A stretch of DNA of 64,000 nucleotides. Source: Paralvinella palmiformis (Eukaryota > Annelida > Polychaeta > Terebellida > Alvinellidae). Below are positions 38,184-50,958 of this stretch, in pieces (position 1 is the first letter of the stretch; each line of letters starts with the position of its first letter). The translations under genes and the position numbers were made by a program. The stretch is taken from NCBI GenBank assembly GCA_025642065.1, contig JAODUP010001075.1, forward strand, positions 124,001-188,000, in the 5' to 3' direction. The notes under the pieces were generated by a model, which saw nothing but the letters and a program-made list of their open reading frames with translations, did not search any database and was not told where the DNA came from.

Positions 38184-39000
38184 ACTTTCAAAATTTAATG
38201 TTTAAGCAGGCGATTATCAGGCAAAGTCATTGTTTTTATTTGTTCTACAAAATCGTATGTGTTTTTTTATATAAGAAGGATGATCCACAGCCAATAATTA
38301 TAAGTGACTATCTATGAAAGATGATACTTGTTTAATCACTATTATATTCAGACATCATTGACCTTCCTGAGGGCATTACGTTTGGTATTGTCCAATAATT
38401 GGTCTCTTTGTTAATATATAAATATATCGAGGTCTTGGCTCCTGGGGAGGTGAAAGGAATTGAAATAGTTTTTTTTTCTCAGAAACTGCACCCGTCGATG
38501 TAAACTTATTTAAAATACAAGTTATTTGAATCGCAGTTCTGTGGAATAGAGGCTCATTAACTTTAAATAATGATTATCATTATTTAATTGACGATAACCT
38601 TCAGTAAAATAATTATGTTTGTCCATTATTACCATTATCAGCTTTTTAATTACTATATCTATAATGTTTCTTCAATTGTTAAATTTGTTTTTACCCGTAG
38701 TACATTTAGTTCATCTATTTCCTTTGTAAACTTATTTATGCATTCTATTAAATCGGGATCAGTTCCATGTTCAGGTGGAACCCAGTTTGACTTAGATAAA
38801 CAACTTTTCTCTGGTTTATTAGAAATGTTACGTTCGTAGCGAAAGAAATATTTTATTTTCAGTTTCCTTTAGTTGCTTCCAAAATAAGTGCTTTAGAAAT
38901 ATTTGGGGTTTGAACGAATGTTAGTCCCTTACTTAGGAAGCGTTTATAATGTCGTCAAAACGTGACTTGGAAGATTTAAAATGTTATTAATTATTTTATA

Positions 39001-40259
39001 ACAAGGTTAAGTTTTACCCTCTGAAGACTTTAGCTTAAACAGGCTAACCAGTGGTGGACCATTGCATTTGCCGTTTCTTCTCTCCATAGAATTCCCGTTA
39101 CACTATTTAAATCAGTTTTCAATTTCTGAGTATCCAGATAGCTTATGACCGTCGCCCACTCTCAATGACCCACATAACGATTGAATGAATCAATGCTGGT
39201 TCGTTCAGCTTTCGGTAATAATTTAGAATAATTTATTACAGTAAGGAAATTATTATTCGAATCATGTCGATTTTTAATCAATGTCAACATAGTTTTTAAA
39301 ATTGGAATCGATATTTTCTGAGGATCCTAGCTACGGTCATTTATTCCCAGTGCTAAAATAATATGCGTAGGGCACTTAATTACAACAACAAAGCTTTATC
39401 CTTCAGAATATCAGTAAATTGCCGAAATCTGGCACCAGGAAAACTTTCTAGCTGCACATTCTGGTGCGGCGAAGCCATTATCCAGGACACATTCTTTTCT
39501 CCCATGATCAATGTGCCCTTAGTGGTCTTTGGCTAGATCCAAATCTTGTTGTTGCTTCATCTGTTTTGGGGAGTGCGCACCATGGCCGGATGGCACCCTT
39601 TAACGTTTTGTCCAATCTTCTTGAAAATACAAAACTTATTTTTTAAACAAATACGTGAAGGGATATCATAAATATGTGCGATTGGGTTGTTTCAAATATT
39701 GGAAAGAAGTTTTAATATCACTAAACCTTTGCACTTCTGAATACCGTTATTGTGTACATTCTGCATTACGTAAAATGTGGCTGCTAGCGAAATGAACGAG
39801 ATAGTCAATTATAGACACATTTCTTGAACATGAAATATGGGTGTGACCTACTTATTTCAGAGAGTTCACTCAACTGCAACGGGATTAATCACATATCCCA
39901 TTTGTTTATAACATGGGAATGCTATTCATCGCAGAACAAAATCCCGCACTATTGTAATTGGTTTGCATAACAATAAATTTGTTGCCCGTAGGAGAATCAA
40001 TACATGTGTGAGTGGGCACTTCTAGGTTGATTTGTCATTCATTAAAAGCCACGAACACCGTACACGCCATGCTCTTATCATTACACACTAGGCGTTAGCA
40101 TGACAACAGACAACATTATGTTTTCATTAATTGCTAAAACAGTCGTTCAGGTAATATATCCTTCGAAAACAAAGATTTAATCTGCAGAATGATATAGGCT
40201 AAGGCCATGTTTAGAATATATTTAATCCACATACCCTGTGAATTAGATAACCTGTGAGC
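39001..40259. other. Non-coding DNA upstream of Penelope element
   Basis: No coding match recognised. It may include 5' parts of the Penelope element (39001-39650), but no motif supports that. Confidence 0.35.
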
Positions 40260-40470
40260 GGACGAGCAATGGGACTGAGTGAGTGATTCAGTCAGTCTGT
40301 CAGTTAGTTACATAGTCAGTCAGTCAGTGAGTCAGTTAGTGTGTGAATCAATAATTGAGTCAATGTGCCAAAACTGAAAGTCATTCAGTATGTTTTACAG
40401 TCAGTTAGTAAGAGAGTGAATCAGTATAGCAGTTATTCAGTTTATTTAGCCTCAGAACTACTTACACGAA
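40260..40470. repeat. Degenerate (CAGT)n tract
   Basis: GTCAGTCAGTCAGTGAGTCAG-type tetranucleotides, interrupted. Same motif class as the starts of block B and the flank of the CTCA array at 52870. Confidence 0.75.
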
Positions 40471-40779
40471 ATACTTATGACTGCTTTTCCAAGAAAGCAT
40501 CCTAAATTCATAGGTTACACCGAAAATCAACCCGTCCTGTTTGTTTGTGCTTCCGTTTCTATTTATTCGCCGATAACGACCTATGAAGACAACTATTTCC
40601 TCGAAGAATCACGTTCTAGAGTGAGACACCTATATGTGATGTATACTAATCACTCAGAACGGTCCGAGATATTTAGACTGAAGTAATAATATTTGTGACT
40701 TTATGGCAGCACCTTAACACGTAATACTTAAAGGTAAACTGGTACACCTGCTAAAAACACAACACCTGTAGTTTGTATC

Positions 40780-40782
<3 letters not shown>

Positions 40783-40837
<55 letters not shown>

Positions 40838-40840
40838 TAT

Positions 40841-40892
<52 letters not shown>

Positions 40893-40911
40893 AGTGTGTT
40901 GTGTGTGTGTG
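40783..40911. repeat. (TA)n(TG)n microsatellite
   Basis: (TA)n at 40783-40832 and 40847-40870 separated by a TTTATTATTTTTTTA break, then (TG)n with interruptions to 40911. Confidence 0.95.
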
Positions 40912-41035
40912 TACCCCTGGCGTTTACATTATAATTTAATACAGGTTTTTCTTTGTCAGATCAGCAATAAGATATAAATATGGTGAGAAGATATAAGCAG
41001 TTGATAGTTCATAGGTTACGTTTAATAATTTGTCA

Positions 41036-41527
41036 TTATGTTGGCATAAATATAAAATACAATGACATAATTATATAATTTTCTTTTTCTTTTGATGAAC
41101 AGTTAGGTAGGCACATCGTAATGACGTTTGTATTTAAATTCCATGTTTTTTTTATATAGAACCGAGGAGAGAAAACAAAACAAGGAACATTCACAAGCAA
41201 CATATTATTGGAATTGTTTACAATAAAGTAATAGATAATATTAACAAAATAATTGTTTGGACGGATATTATGTAACCTGTTATCACAACTCTTTAAAAGA
41301 AATACAAAAAAACAACTGTCGCTAGTGTTCCCCTCTGTTATTAGATCGTTCAGCGACTGTTTCGTATTTGTTCTTACAGATAAACGTACTAGTTGGATAC
41401 ACAGATTGTTACGATAGCATAATATCAGGCTATAAATATAATTATGTTTGTTTTTAAACGTAATTCGATATATTATGTTTGGGAATATGTGTAGGAAATT
41501 CTGCAACTTTATATGACGGATATTCAT
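41036..41527 (-). CDS. Unexplained 163-codon open frame
   Basis: A long minus-strand frame not made of repeats. Composition is rich in Asn, Ile, Phe and Leu, with several Cys. No signal peptide or known motif was recognised; hydrophobic stretches occur near residues 90-120. At this base composition a stop-free run of 163 codons is expected only rarely by chance in 64 kb (my rough estimate is well under one). It could be a decayed mobile-element gene of an unfamiliar class, a terminal exon or chance. No promoter or splice evidence was identified. Confidence 0.25.
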   Translation of the reverse strand: MNIRHIKLQNFLHIFPNIIYRITFKNKHNYIYSLILCYRNNLCIQLVRLSVRTNTKQSLNDLITEGNTSDSCFFVFLLKSCDNRLHNIRPNNYFVNIIYYFIVNNSNNMLLVNVPCFVFSPRFYIKKTWNLNTNVITMCLPNCSSKEKENYIIMSLYFIFMPT

Positions 41528-41689
41528 ATGTACGTACGTGTATATCCCAAATTGGTATGACGAAATTGACTTAAATGTTAATGTATATAATAAATAATAC
41601 TAATTAAAACACTTCTATATAGCCAATATCTTCAGTGGTGCGCATAGTATAGAGATTGGAAATACTCATAGTCCGAGTACAACGCTCAA

Positions 41690-44240
41690 GTTCATCAACA
41701 TTAATTAGATGGAATGACAGGCGGAATGATAGGCGAGTCTGAAAAGGTAAGTTTTCAAATGGTGATGGAAAATCTATGTTATTTGATATTCAGAGAGTGA
41801 ATTCCAAAGAGTATGGAGAGCAACTGAAAAAGCATGAATTCCTGCTAGCGTTTTAACTCTAGGAACACACAACAAGTGAACACCAGATGAAAGGAGCATG
41901 GAACATATATATGAAGGTTCTCCATAAGAAAGAGTTAGATAGGCAATAGTCAAGAGTTTAAAAATGATGCGAGATTGAACAGGGAGCCAGGTGAGAGATT
42001 GCAGTGGTGGGACAGGATGGCAAAACCGAGGACAAAGTGTGATAACATTAGCTAAGCGGTTCTGAACACACTGAATTTTTTAATATACTTAGAGGCAATT
42101 TTATAAAGAAGATAGTTGCATTAAGCAAGCCTACCAGTAATGAGCGTTGTAGCAATGGTTCTAGCGACTGAAGTAGAAATATAGTCCACAATACGGCGTA
42201 GTAGTAGCGACATATCAGAGAAATACTTTTTCGGAAATTCAAATCCTTATCAACTGTAACGCCAAGATTACGTACGTGTCTTATTGTGTGATGCTATGAC
42301 TAAGGATGGTCGTAGGTAAGATATGAGTATGTTTGCTGTGTTGTCTGGATGTGCCTATAATGATGAAATTTGATTTGTTGGCATTGAGCCTTAATTTATT
42401 ATGTGTCATCCCGCCAGGTATATCAATGAGCAAGCTACCATATTTTTTAGGGAAAACTCAGTGTATGCTGTAGATAAATGTATGTATACTTGGGCGTGAT
42501 ATGTATATAACCGATTGTCTAATTTGTGGCTGTGAATAAGTGAGATTAATGGTGTAGTATACAGTGTAAACACTAGTTGTCCAAGAACAGAGCCCAGGGA
42601 AACAGCGCAAGGCAATGGCACTGGCTTTGAAAAAAACATTTTCTTATTTTTATTGATTGAAACCTATTCTTTTTAAAGAACAAGCGGATCCAGGTACGTA
42701 CTCTGTTAGATATGCCATACCAATCAGACAGGCCATGTAGAAAAACATAATAATCAATGGTGTCAAGTTTTAGTAGAGCCGTTTCTGTAGAGTGAAATGA
42801 TTTGCAAGCAGAATGAAACACATTATACAAGTGATTACAGTTTGATTATACAAGTGATTACAGTTTGAGTGAACGCATAAACAATAGGATACGACTTTTT
42901 GTAATACACTAGATATGAAAGATATATTGGAAATAGGTCTGTAACTGTTTAGATCATTGACTGTTAAAGAGGATTTCTGAAGAAGAGGAATTACACGGGC
43001 ACGTTTAAAATGAGAATGGAACCCTCCAGAGCATAGTGACGCATGTATTATCTTAGTAATTCGAATAATTGTAGAAATGTAGGTTCACAGAGGTTGGTTT
43101 AAACACTATGCAATGGTAGTGTACAACTGAAAAATCAATATTACATCAAAAACAGAACCTGGGAAAGAAGCATGAATTAGGGTGTTTTTATCCTTGACAT
43201 GTTTGGCAAAAGAATTCCAGAGTTGTTGAGGATTGTCAGAGTTGGTGGAGAAATCAGATTTAGCTTTATTCATGAATCTATTGCAGAAAAAACACTATTT
43301 GGTATATCTAGACATGTTAAGTTGTGCGTGTGATTTATACATTATGCGTTCTAAATATCGGCGACGCACTTTGACATTGATAATTTCAGGGGATATCCGT
43401 GCTGCAGATGGTTTAATTTTTATGGATTTTAGTCTGACAGGTGCGCATTTGTCAAGTAAGCTTTTAATTTTAGTGTGGCATTGTTCACATTATTGTCATA
43501 CGTCAGCTTTAGGGCTGGTGATAAGTTCAAATTGTATTATGTTATCATCAGTGACTGCACTAATGTCAATGTCATGAGTATACCGAAAGAAAATTACACT
43601 AAAAATCAACTGGATTATGCTTAGACTTTATTTCTGGTTTGACAGTGAAATGATCCGATACACCCTCTGTGGCAGTTAGTGTGTGGATACAATCCGGTGT
43701 AGACCGATTTATGAACAGATCTAGCCAGTGACCAAGAATGTGTGTGGAGAAAGAAACTTGTTTTTGCCTAAAACATGCTAAAATGTGACGAATATGGATG
43801 TAGCAGTCGATTGTGTATCCAAATGAAGATTAAACTCAACAAGGATGAAGTATTCAGGACGAGTAGTAACTAAGGTTTCTAATGAAACATGAAAGTCAAC
43901 ACAGCAGGATCAAGTTATACCAGAATGGCGATAGAGACATATGAAGTAACCAGTAAATGAACAGTTCGAAATTTCAATGCAGACAGTCTCGAGATTAGAA
44001 TAGATATGTACAGAATGGAGCGAGAATATTCAATTTCTTAGCTATTACGAAGTCTATTATACATACGTCATGGTAGGAAAACCTATGATCCAGGCATCAA
44101 ATACCACTTATTTAGTACTATATATCCACTTAATAAAACGATTACGGTTGTTGCGCAATCTCATTTCCAGAAAGGTAAGAATCCCACTAAGTCTTGGTTG
44201 AATCTGGGCCAAAATAATTAAGCAAATCATTAACAACAAG
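41690..44240 (-). mobile_element. LINE family E (CR1/L2-like), heavily decayed
   Basis: Minus strand. FNLHLDTQSTATSIFVTF (about 43850-43795) and SDHFTV-like VYRIISLSNQ/SDHF (about 43660-43640) mark the endonuclease. KFHSTETALLKL-like FHSTETALLKLDTIDYY (42795-42745) and WIRLFFKKN (about 42690) mark the RT fingers/palm. The GSVLGQLVFTLYTTPLISLI stretch (42590-42530), a degraded YTYHAQVYIHLST box in place of YADDTQVYISL (42510-42470), RNLGV, DLNFRKSISLICR (42250-42205) and a C-terminal WNSL with HLKTYLF (41790-41740) complete the order. The catalytic YADD is destroyed. This is the oldest-looking LINE in the window. A 22-bp tandem duplication (about 42822-42867) lies inside it. Confidence 0.8.
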
Positions 44241-45602
44241 GACACAAAGACATAAAGACTTAAAGACACCGGAATTTGAAAGTCGTGTGGTATGAGAAAC
44301 ATAAATATTTGGTGTATAAGGTATTAAACTTAATCTAGAAAAACACCAGTAAAACGCCCTAACAATTGTTAGTGCCACGCTCACTGCGTAAAAGCTCGAT
44401 GACTGGGACACATGGATCAAGGTATTTAGTAGGGTTGGAATAGATCACTATTACCTGAGTTCGAAACTCGACTTGGCCATAACTGAAGGGTGTGGTATCC
44501 CTGACTTCGTTTCAGCACGTTTGCAGCTCGCTCGGCCTATTTAGGGTCTCATATGCATCAAAGTGGCCGTAACACACCAGTGAACATCACCATCATCATC
44601 ACACTCCCTGGTCCACCGGTTTGAAGGTGTGAGCCATTATTCAGCATAGTTTACGCTTCATTTTATGCAAGCTTTGTTTGTTGCATGATTATACATGACT
44701 CACGATCAGTAACATAGCTTATTCAAGGCTTAACCTCTAATCTATAGAATAACAGTGATAACTTTCAACTGAAAATATATTTTCGTATACATTTCATTAA
44801 AGTAAATATCGTTTCCAAACAGTATGAGATATGTTGATATGATGATGTATATTTATGTAATTAGAGCCTACACATCCGTGTTAAGGTACCTTACTATATT
44901 ATTTCCACATAATACGGTCAATTCAATCTAACACATACCTCAACTCCCAGGGTATCATGCAACGATTGCTATCATTTATAGACACATAGCATTACTTAGA
45001 CAGGTAGCCTTTACCTCCTGTTAGCTTTTCCTTACTGACTGAGTGAACTAGTCGCCAGATGACAGTCGGACATGTATCTATCTATATATATGGTTCACAT
45101 AGGTAGAACTTATTTAGTTATTCGAACCCAGAATAAAGCTGAGGTCAGCATCTGAGGTGTCGAAATGCTTTATATACAGGTTTCTTTTGGACCACAGAAA
45201 ATTACTGTTGAATGTAAACTGTGGTGTCAAAATAGTTTGATATGTATGTAACAAGTCACCACTGAACCACACGCACGTGTTGTTTGCTGCGAGCTGTGGT
45301 ATCAAATGGTATGCTGTTTACATGCTTCCGCTTTTTGTACATAACCTGCATATAGCAGCTTTCCTGTGGACGTGACATATTTGTCGCGTACGAAAAGCAA
45401 ATTAGCTGGTTCCCACAGGCTGATGAGTAGACCAGACACATGCTTAGGTATACGCATACATCTATCAATATGTGAAGGTATGGACCATTTTATTTTTAGA
45501 TTAATGTATGTATAGTTGTATTTAGATTTATGGAGGTAGGTTTCGAAGGATGTTTAGATATGTTGATGCTCTGTGCATGTTGCCTTTTATATGTACCCTA
45601 AA
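44241..45602. other. Non-coding DNA, possible tRNA-like B box
   Basis: GAGTTCGAAACTC near 44458-44470 fits a pol III B box, but no A box stands at a proper distance. A (CATCAT)n stretch lies near 44586-44602. No gene recognised. Confidence 0.35.
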
Positions 45603-45681
45603 ACACACACATATACAAATACACAAACAAACAAACACACACACACACAGAGAGAGAGACACACACATATATATATAATAG
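45603..45681. repeat. CA / GA / TA compound microsatellite
   Basis: ACACAC with an AAAC variant, GAGAGAGAGA, ACACAC, then TATATATA. Confidence 0.9.
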
Positions 45682-48499
45682 CAAATAAGACTAGTATTGG
45701 AGCAACACCTTTGTTATAAGGATATTTGTGAATCTTTGACAAATTGTTTTACTGCTACCTACAAGCCGAACTCTAAACTTAACTGTGATAACTTGACAAA
45801 GTTGTTCTTCCATTTCTGAACGTCAAAGGAATAATTTAATCATTCCGTGACAAAACAGTTGTTAATGACTTATATAGATTTACTTGGAACTTTTACTAAT
45901 TGCTACGGTTATGCAAAATATGACGAATATAAACTACAATAGTTTTACTTCAAATTCGTTTTCAACTCGATATATGTGTGCTGTATAATAATATATCATG
46001 TTGTAACTAGATGTAATGGACGCGAATTTTATATCAGTTTTCCTTATCAATTAATAAACTGCCAAATTATATCGTGTACGAAGTTACCATTGTACACAAA
46101 TGATTGTTCAGTTGATACTATCGATATTAGTTATGCAAAAACTACGTTTTGGTAGGATATGCGATGGAAATAGTAGTTTTTCTCCAACTGGAAGTAATTT
46201 AATTGCGAAAATAAAAATGATTCTTTCAGCAGCCAACCGATATATTTTATACAGGTATCTTGAAAGTATGTTTACTTTCCTCACTATGGCGAGCAGTATA
46301 GGCCTACGCCGCCTTGCATTTTTCACGACAACTTCTTGTTAGGTTCATTAAGTTGCACTGCTGATAACTTAGAAGTACTGGTACGATATAATTTGTTACG
46401 AAATTACCCAAACGTGCGCTTTTTGAAGGAACGTTTTAAGCAAGTCTGTGAGAAACGTGGACTATAGTTTATGGAATACAACGTACATCTCACTAAGAAG
46501 CTCCAGACCTGGTACTATTTTATAGTGTGAATTATGAAGTGAAACGTAGGTTGAAACTCTAAATAATATTATGTGAACTTCAATGGTTAATAACAAAAAT
46601 AGAAGGAGCGTGATAAGGTAAGGGAAGGAGTTCTGGCATATTCGAGGTTGGTTCATGTTTGTCGGTTCGTTTTCTCCACAGTTTACATGCAACTTACAGG
46701 AAATGTGTTGGGAAAATCAATAAACTACGACCGACCACTTTTATATACCACAATATATTATTAAAAAGAAGAAACAAATCCCTACCTACAAACTTATTTT
46801 TCAGATTGCATAAAATCGGAAGCATACAATTAATTTCGTTTGGCTTTATGAAAACAATCTTGATGTGGTTCGAAAAGATTATCAAATTTAGTATGTTTAC
46901 ACACTTTCTTTGATGAAACATTGCCTAAAGCAAACAAAACTTAAGTTATTAACTCCATTATTAATGTGCCATCGTAATTGTTACTTCACGCTCGATGTAT
47001 TTCGAGAAGAAACCACTCTGACCCTATTTTCATTCGATAAAAAGGGACGAATACGCCCCTTAAATAAGTTGAAATATATGTGTAACCAAGTGTTGAAAAA
47101 AGCAATCTCGCAGACTAGTAAATAGGTTATTTGTTAAATAGATCATTGTCAATGCTTGATAAAGAGTTTTATATTTTCCTTTAGATAAAACATCATTATG
47201 GTTTTAAATTGCAATAGCAAGGCTAGGACACTACATAGAGTATATGCTGGATAATTCTATTTCAAATTATTAGCCACATAAGTTAATATATATGGAAAGT
47301 AGGTACCATAAAATATCAATGGCAACCTGTTGTACTATCTTCATGTTGTCTGGATTTGGATTTAAAGAGTGAAATATTAGTCGAATGGAAATAATTATTT
47401 ATTGGAACAAGTTTTGTAAGAAATGTAATTATTTACTTCGAATTTAACTAGGAATGTGGCATTGGTCTATGTATCAAATGTGTTTTATCCACGTACGAAT
47501 AGACATTTCTCTTACAGTCCGCGTACGATACAAAGTTCAGCAACAATGATCAGATGGCACGATTAACAACGTAATCTCCCTATATGGCAAACCGAACCGA
47601 CACAAACATATACGTACGATAAAACAACTTACTAAAGCTTACTTTATTAATGTTATTTGTAATTTATGACACCCCATTAATTGTCAAGAGAAATGCAAAA
47701 CTATACGATATCTGAAATTATTAATAAAGTGCTTAACACGTTGGTTAGTCAAAGATGGTATGCTACACATGCAGATTATGAGTCCACTTCTACCCGATAG
47801 TGGTTTATCGCAGCCATGTTCTCAAACAAACAACTTGCAGCAGCAATGAATATAAAAAATAACGAATAGCCTAATAAGCTGCTCATACACTAATTAAGAA
47901 TGAACAGAAACCTATACTAGAGTTTTACATACCTTTTATGTTTAAACACTAGGAAGTTGTGTGATATCTAGATCTCCACAATTAACAACACAGCATAATA
48001 TCCGTTCCAAATGTCTTCAATGGTTAATCAATCGTTGGTATTTGACCACGCTAAGTAGTCTCTGATTTCTTACGAGTGGCAGTTATATGGTGACAACTCC
48101 TATATTACACTGCTAGATCATCACAAATACACGGTCAGTAGTAATTCTGGAGCACATGATCCGCGGCATTACCAACGCTTAAATTACCATGCAAAGAATA
48201 TATATATGTGCCATCTTCAAACCGACGCTCCGACATGAGCTTGCAACGACTAGACACAAGAAAGCTGATGCAATTGAAGAATTACGTAGAATCCATTTTC
48301 GAAAATAAACACCATTGTTGTTGAAGGTTGATTTCTTTAACAGTACTAGATCTGGATGTAAAACAATCGTACTCACGCGTCTCAAAGTAGAATCACACAG
48401 CGGTGTGAAGTACATAAACTCGGTCCTTCATCTGGAAAAACTTTAGGGCTATGCAGTACAACGTTACTAGCATAAATCTCATCCACCTATTCAGAATTA
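45682..48499. other. Non-coding DNA
   Basis: Several frames of 70-84 codons occur (46100-47125, both strands) with no recognised motif and no mutual support; most likely chance. Confidence 0.4.
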
Positions 48500-48560
48500 A
48501 TACGTGTGGATTTGAACCCAGAATACTATCGTAGCTATGCCTACTGAATCGCCATCAAAC
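48500..48560 (-). repeat. tRNA-like SINE head (candidate)
   Basis: On the minus strand, TGGCGATTCAGTAGGCATAG (48555-48536) resembles an A box and GGGTTCAAATCC (48519-48508) is a perfect B box, about 36 bases on. The flanks do not pair as an acceptor stem, which favours a tRNA-derived SINE or relic over a tRNA gene. Confidence 0.35.
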
Positions 48561-48850
48561 ATTTCCACTGAGTCGACCTCATAGAATTTCACGGAGTCGC
48601 AAATATTCCGCTATGAATCATTAATATATTGTAATTAACACAAACAGGTATTACTATGTTAGTTATTAATTGTGTGTGATATGATAAGATGAAAAAAATG
48701 AATAATAATGTCGATAAACATATAATCAATAAATGTATATCTCAACATTTTCTATGCTCCATGCACAATGTGCGGTGACAAATTGCACACAACGCAGTGA
48801 TGAAACTGCATCAAAATCAACATAAGAATCAATATAGACTATTATTTATC

Positions 48851-48876
48851 AATAGTAGTAGTAGTAGTAGTAGTAT
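48851..48876. repeat. (TAG)n microsatellite
   Basis: About eight AGT/TAG units just beyond the 3' end of LINE-B; it may be the expanded tail of that element. Confidence 0.85.
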
Positions 48877-49722
48877 TTGCAAGTCTGGTCGTGTGTGTAT
48901 TGGAAGTATGTGGACCAGGTACCAAGGAATTATATAATTACCTAGACATGTGTGCATTGACAACAATAAGGGTTGAGTAAGTAGCTAAGATGTAACTTTT
49001 CAGGGTTTTTTATCTTGAATTACAAGTGGAAAGGATACTATTCCAATTGTTCCATATAATGGGAAAATTGACTAACGGCAACTTACTGGATAGTGGAGAG
49101 TTACATCGAGGTACATGCATATGACTAGATTGCCTTGTCACGCGATTTTCCTGTACCTCAGAATTTATACGGAATAGGCCATCGAAGGATATAGGAAGTC
49201 TCTTGTTAATAAAGTCGTCCATGAACAAACATACGTGGTATTGATACACGTCACTTAATTTTAAGATTTCACAATTTTGGAATAAGGGATCGGTATGATT
49301 GTTATAACCCGCATTATTAATAATACGAATAGCTCTTTTCAGCAAAGACGCAGTTTTCTGAAGGATTGATGAATTGGCGTTCCCCCAAATTAGTAAACCA
49401 TATGAAATATATGGTTGTATGAGAGCCAGGTATAAAGTTTTCAGACTGTTTTTGTGGTAGGAATTTCTTTACTTGTTTTATGCCATATAAGGCCCGAGAA
49501 ATCTTATTTTTCACGTAAATCAAATGATATTTCCATGAAAGAGTCTCGTCCAGAAAGACACCAAGAAATGGTGGTTTTCTCTTGGAATTGAGAACCAATT
49601 TGCTCTAAATGAGTACCACCAACTGAAATGTCCAAGATGTTAAAATCCAAATTTTTTGTACCACCTTTGAAAACCATATATTTTGTTTTGTTTTTATTTA
49701 GCGAGAGACCATTTGCACAAAA

Positions 49723-50226
49723 CTATTCAAATAAGTTATTCATTTCTACATTTGCCCTTTGATATAAGGTTGAAATATCAGTATCACTAATGATTAAAGA
49801 AGAGTCGTCTGCAAAAGATAATATATGTGCATTTGTGGATTTTGATATATCATTAACATATATTAGGTATAGCAAAGGACCTAGGATAGATCCTTGTGGT
49901 ACCCCACAGTTCATTAATTCAATATCTGACTTCGTTTTACCGATTTGAAGATATTGTTTCCTATTCACAAGATAACTGGCAAACAATTTGTTGACGACTC
50001 CCCTAATACCGTAGTAATTTAATTTATTTAATAATGTGTCTGTCTTTATAACATCAAATGCTTTTGAGAGGTCGCAGAAAATAGATAAGGTAACTTGCTT
50101 AGGAGTCGAATTATTAGCTATTGCACATTGATTTAATAAATGTATAATTGGGTGAATTGTTGAGTGTTTCTCACGAAAACCATACTGATGTTTGTAAAGA
50201 ATATTATTACTATTGAGGAAGTTCAT
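49723..50226 (-). pseudogene. LINE-B reverse transcriptase core
   Basis: A 167-codon stop-free part of the RT. It has QYGFREKHST (residues 14-23), FCDLSKAFD (50-58), CGVPQGSILGPL (107-118) and SFADDSSLI (137-145), with both catalytic Asp of FADD present. It ends at a TAG that replaces the expected Trp of EWFCANG (49722-49720), a single G-to-A change. The same frame continues with FCANGLSLNKNKTKYMVF. Confidence 0.85.
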
Positions 50227-50505
50227 TACCTTGTTATAGATTATCCTTTCAAATATTTTCGAAAAAGCTGGGAGAAGACTGATGGGTCTATAGTTTTTTA
50301 ATTAGGTGGGATTAGCTGATTTGTGTATTGGAATTACCTTAGCTATTTTGAGTTGATTGGGAACAATACCGGTAATTATTGATCTATTTATAATGCCTGT
50401 CAATGGATATTTAATGTATTCAATAGATTCCTGGAGTAGTTTGGTGGATATTTCATCATGACCTGTACGAAGCTTAGGTTTTAATTTGTTTGTGATTTCG
50501 AGGAC

Positions 50506-50958
50506 TTAATTTGGTTCTATAGTTTCCAAAAATATACTGTTTATTTGAGGTGTTTTCAAATAGTCATTAACTTTTTTGTACGTTTTAGGGACATTTTCAG
50601 AGGTGGTTTTACCAATTTTTGAAAAATACTTATTGAAGCTATTTATTATTTCAGTTTCACCTGAAATATATTTGTTGTCTATTTTGAAAGTCTGGGGCCA
50701 GTTAGATTTGTCGTTTTGTTTACCTATTGCTTGTTTTAGTACCGACCACGTGTTTTTCATATTGTTTTTATTTAATTCCAGGAGATGGGAGTAATAGTTT
50801 CTTTTTAGCTCGCGCTTGGCTTTATTGAATAAATTCAAGTAATTTGTATAGCATTTAATGTTTTCGTCAGTTGGTTTACTAAGTTTCTTTTTAAATAACT
50901 TAGCCTTATGTCTGGCAGATGCCAATAATCCGGTTGAGACCCATGGGTCACGTTTCAT
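50506..50958 (-). pseudogene. LINE-B linker before reverse transcriptase
   Basis: A 150-codon frame starting KRDPWVSTGLL, rich in Lys and Asn, with NTWSVLKQAIGK (about residues 69-80) and FNKYFSKIGK (about 108-117). This is the usual linker between endonuclease and RT. It ends at a TAA (50508-50506), after which the same frame resumes with VLEITNKLKPKL. Confidence 0.8.

Larger units (their letters stand above)
37330..39000 (-). mobile_element. Penelope-like element (RT + GIY-YIG), decayed
   Basis: Minus strand, in order: LSKGLTFVQTPNISKA (about 38930-38885); YFFRYERN and NWVPPEHGTD (38860-38740); VMPSGR-like GRP motif, then FIDSHL-like and KNTYDF pieces (about 38375-38235); MYTNIDY (38183); SMGRDWAPQYADSYMAKFE (about 38020-37965); YLDAIFIIW (about 37916-37890); NPTDTHQMLHKHVFNPKHT (about 37720-37660); and a C-terminal YVGETSKSLRIRANGHR (37538-37488), the GIY-YIG endonuclease core. 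This domain order is diagnostic of Penelope-like retroelements. The reverse transcriptase metal-binding pair is broken: YIDD has become YLDA (codon GCT at 37907-37905). Several stops and frameshifts are present. Confidence 0.85.

Noticed and set aside
40930..41010. A further copy of block A, from CAGATCAGCAATAAGATAT similarity
   Set aside because: Too short and too diverged; no second landmark follows.
44454..44475. tRNA gene suggested by GAGTTCGAAACTC
   Set aside because: No A box at the proper distance and no cloverleaf stems.
46100..47125. Several 70-84 codon frames as small genes
   Set aside because: They overlap on both strands, have no motif, and are in the range expected by chance for this length of AT-rich DNA.
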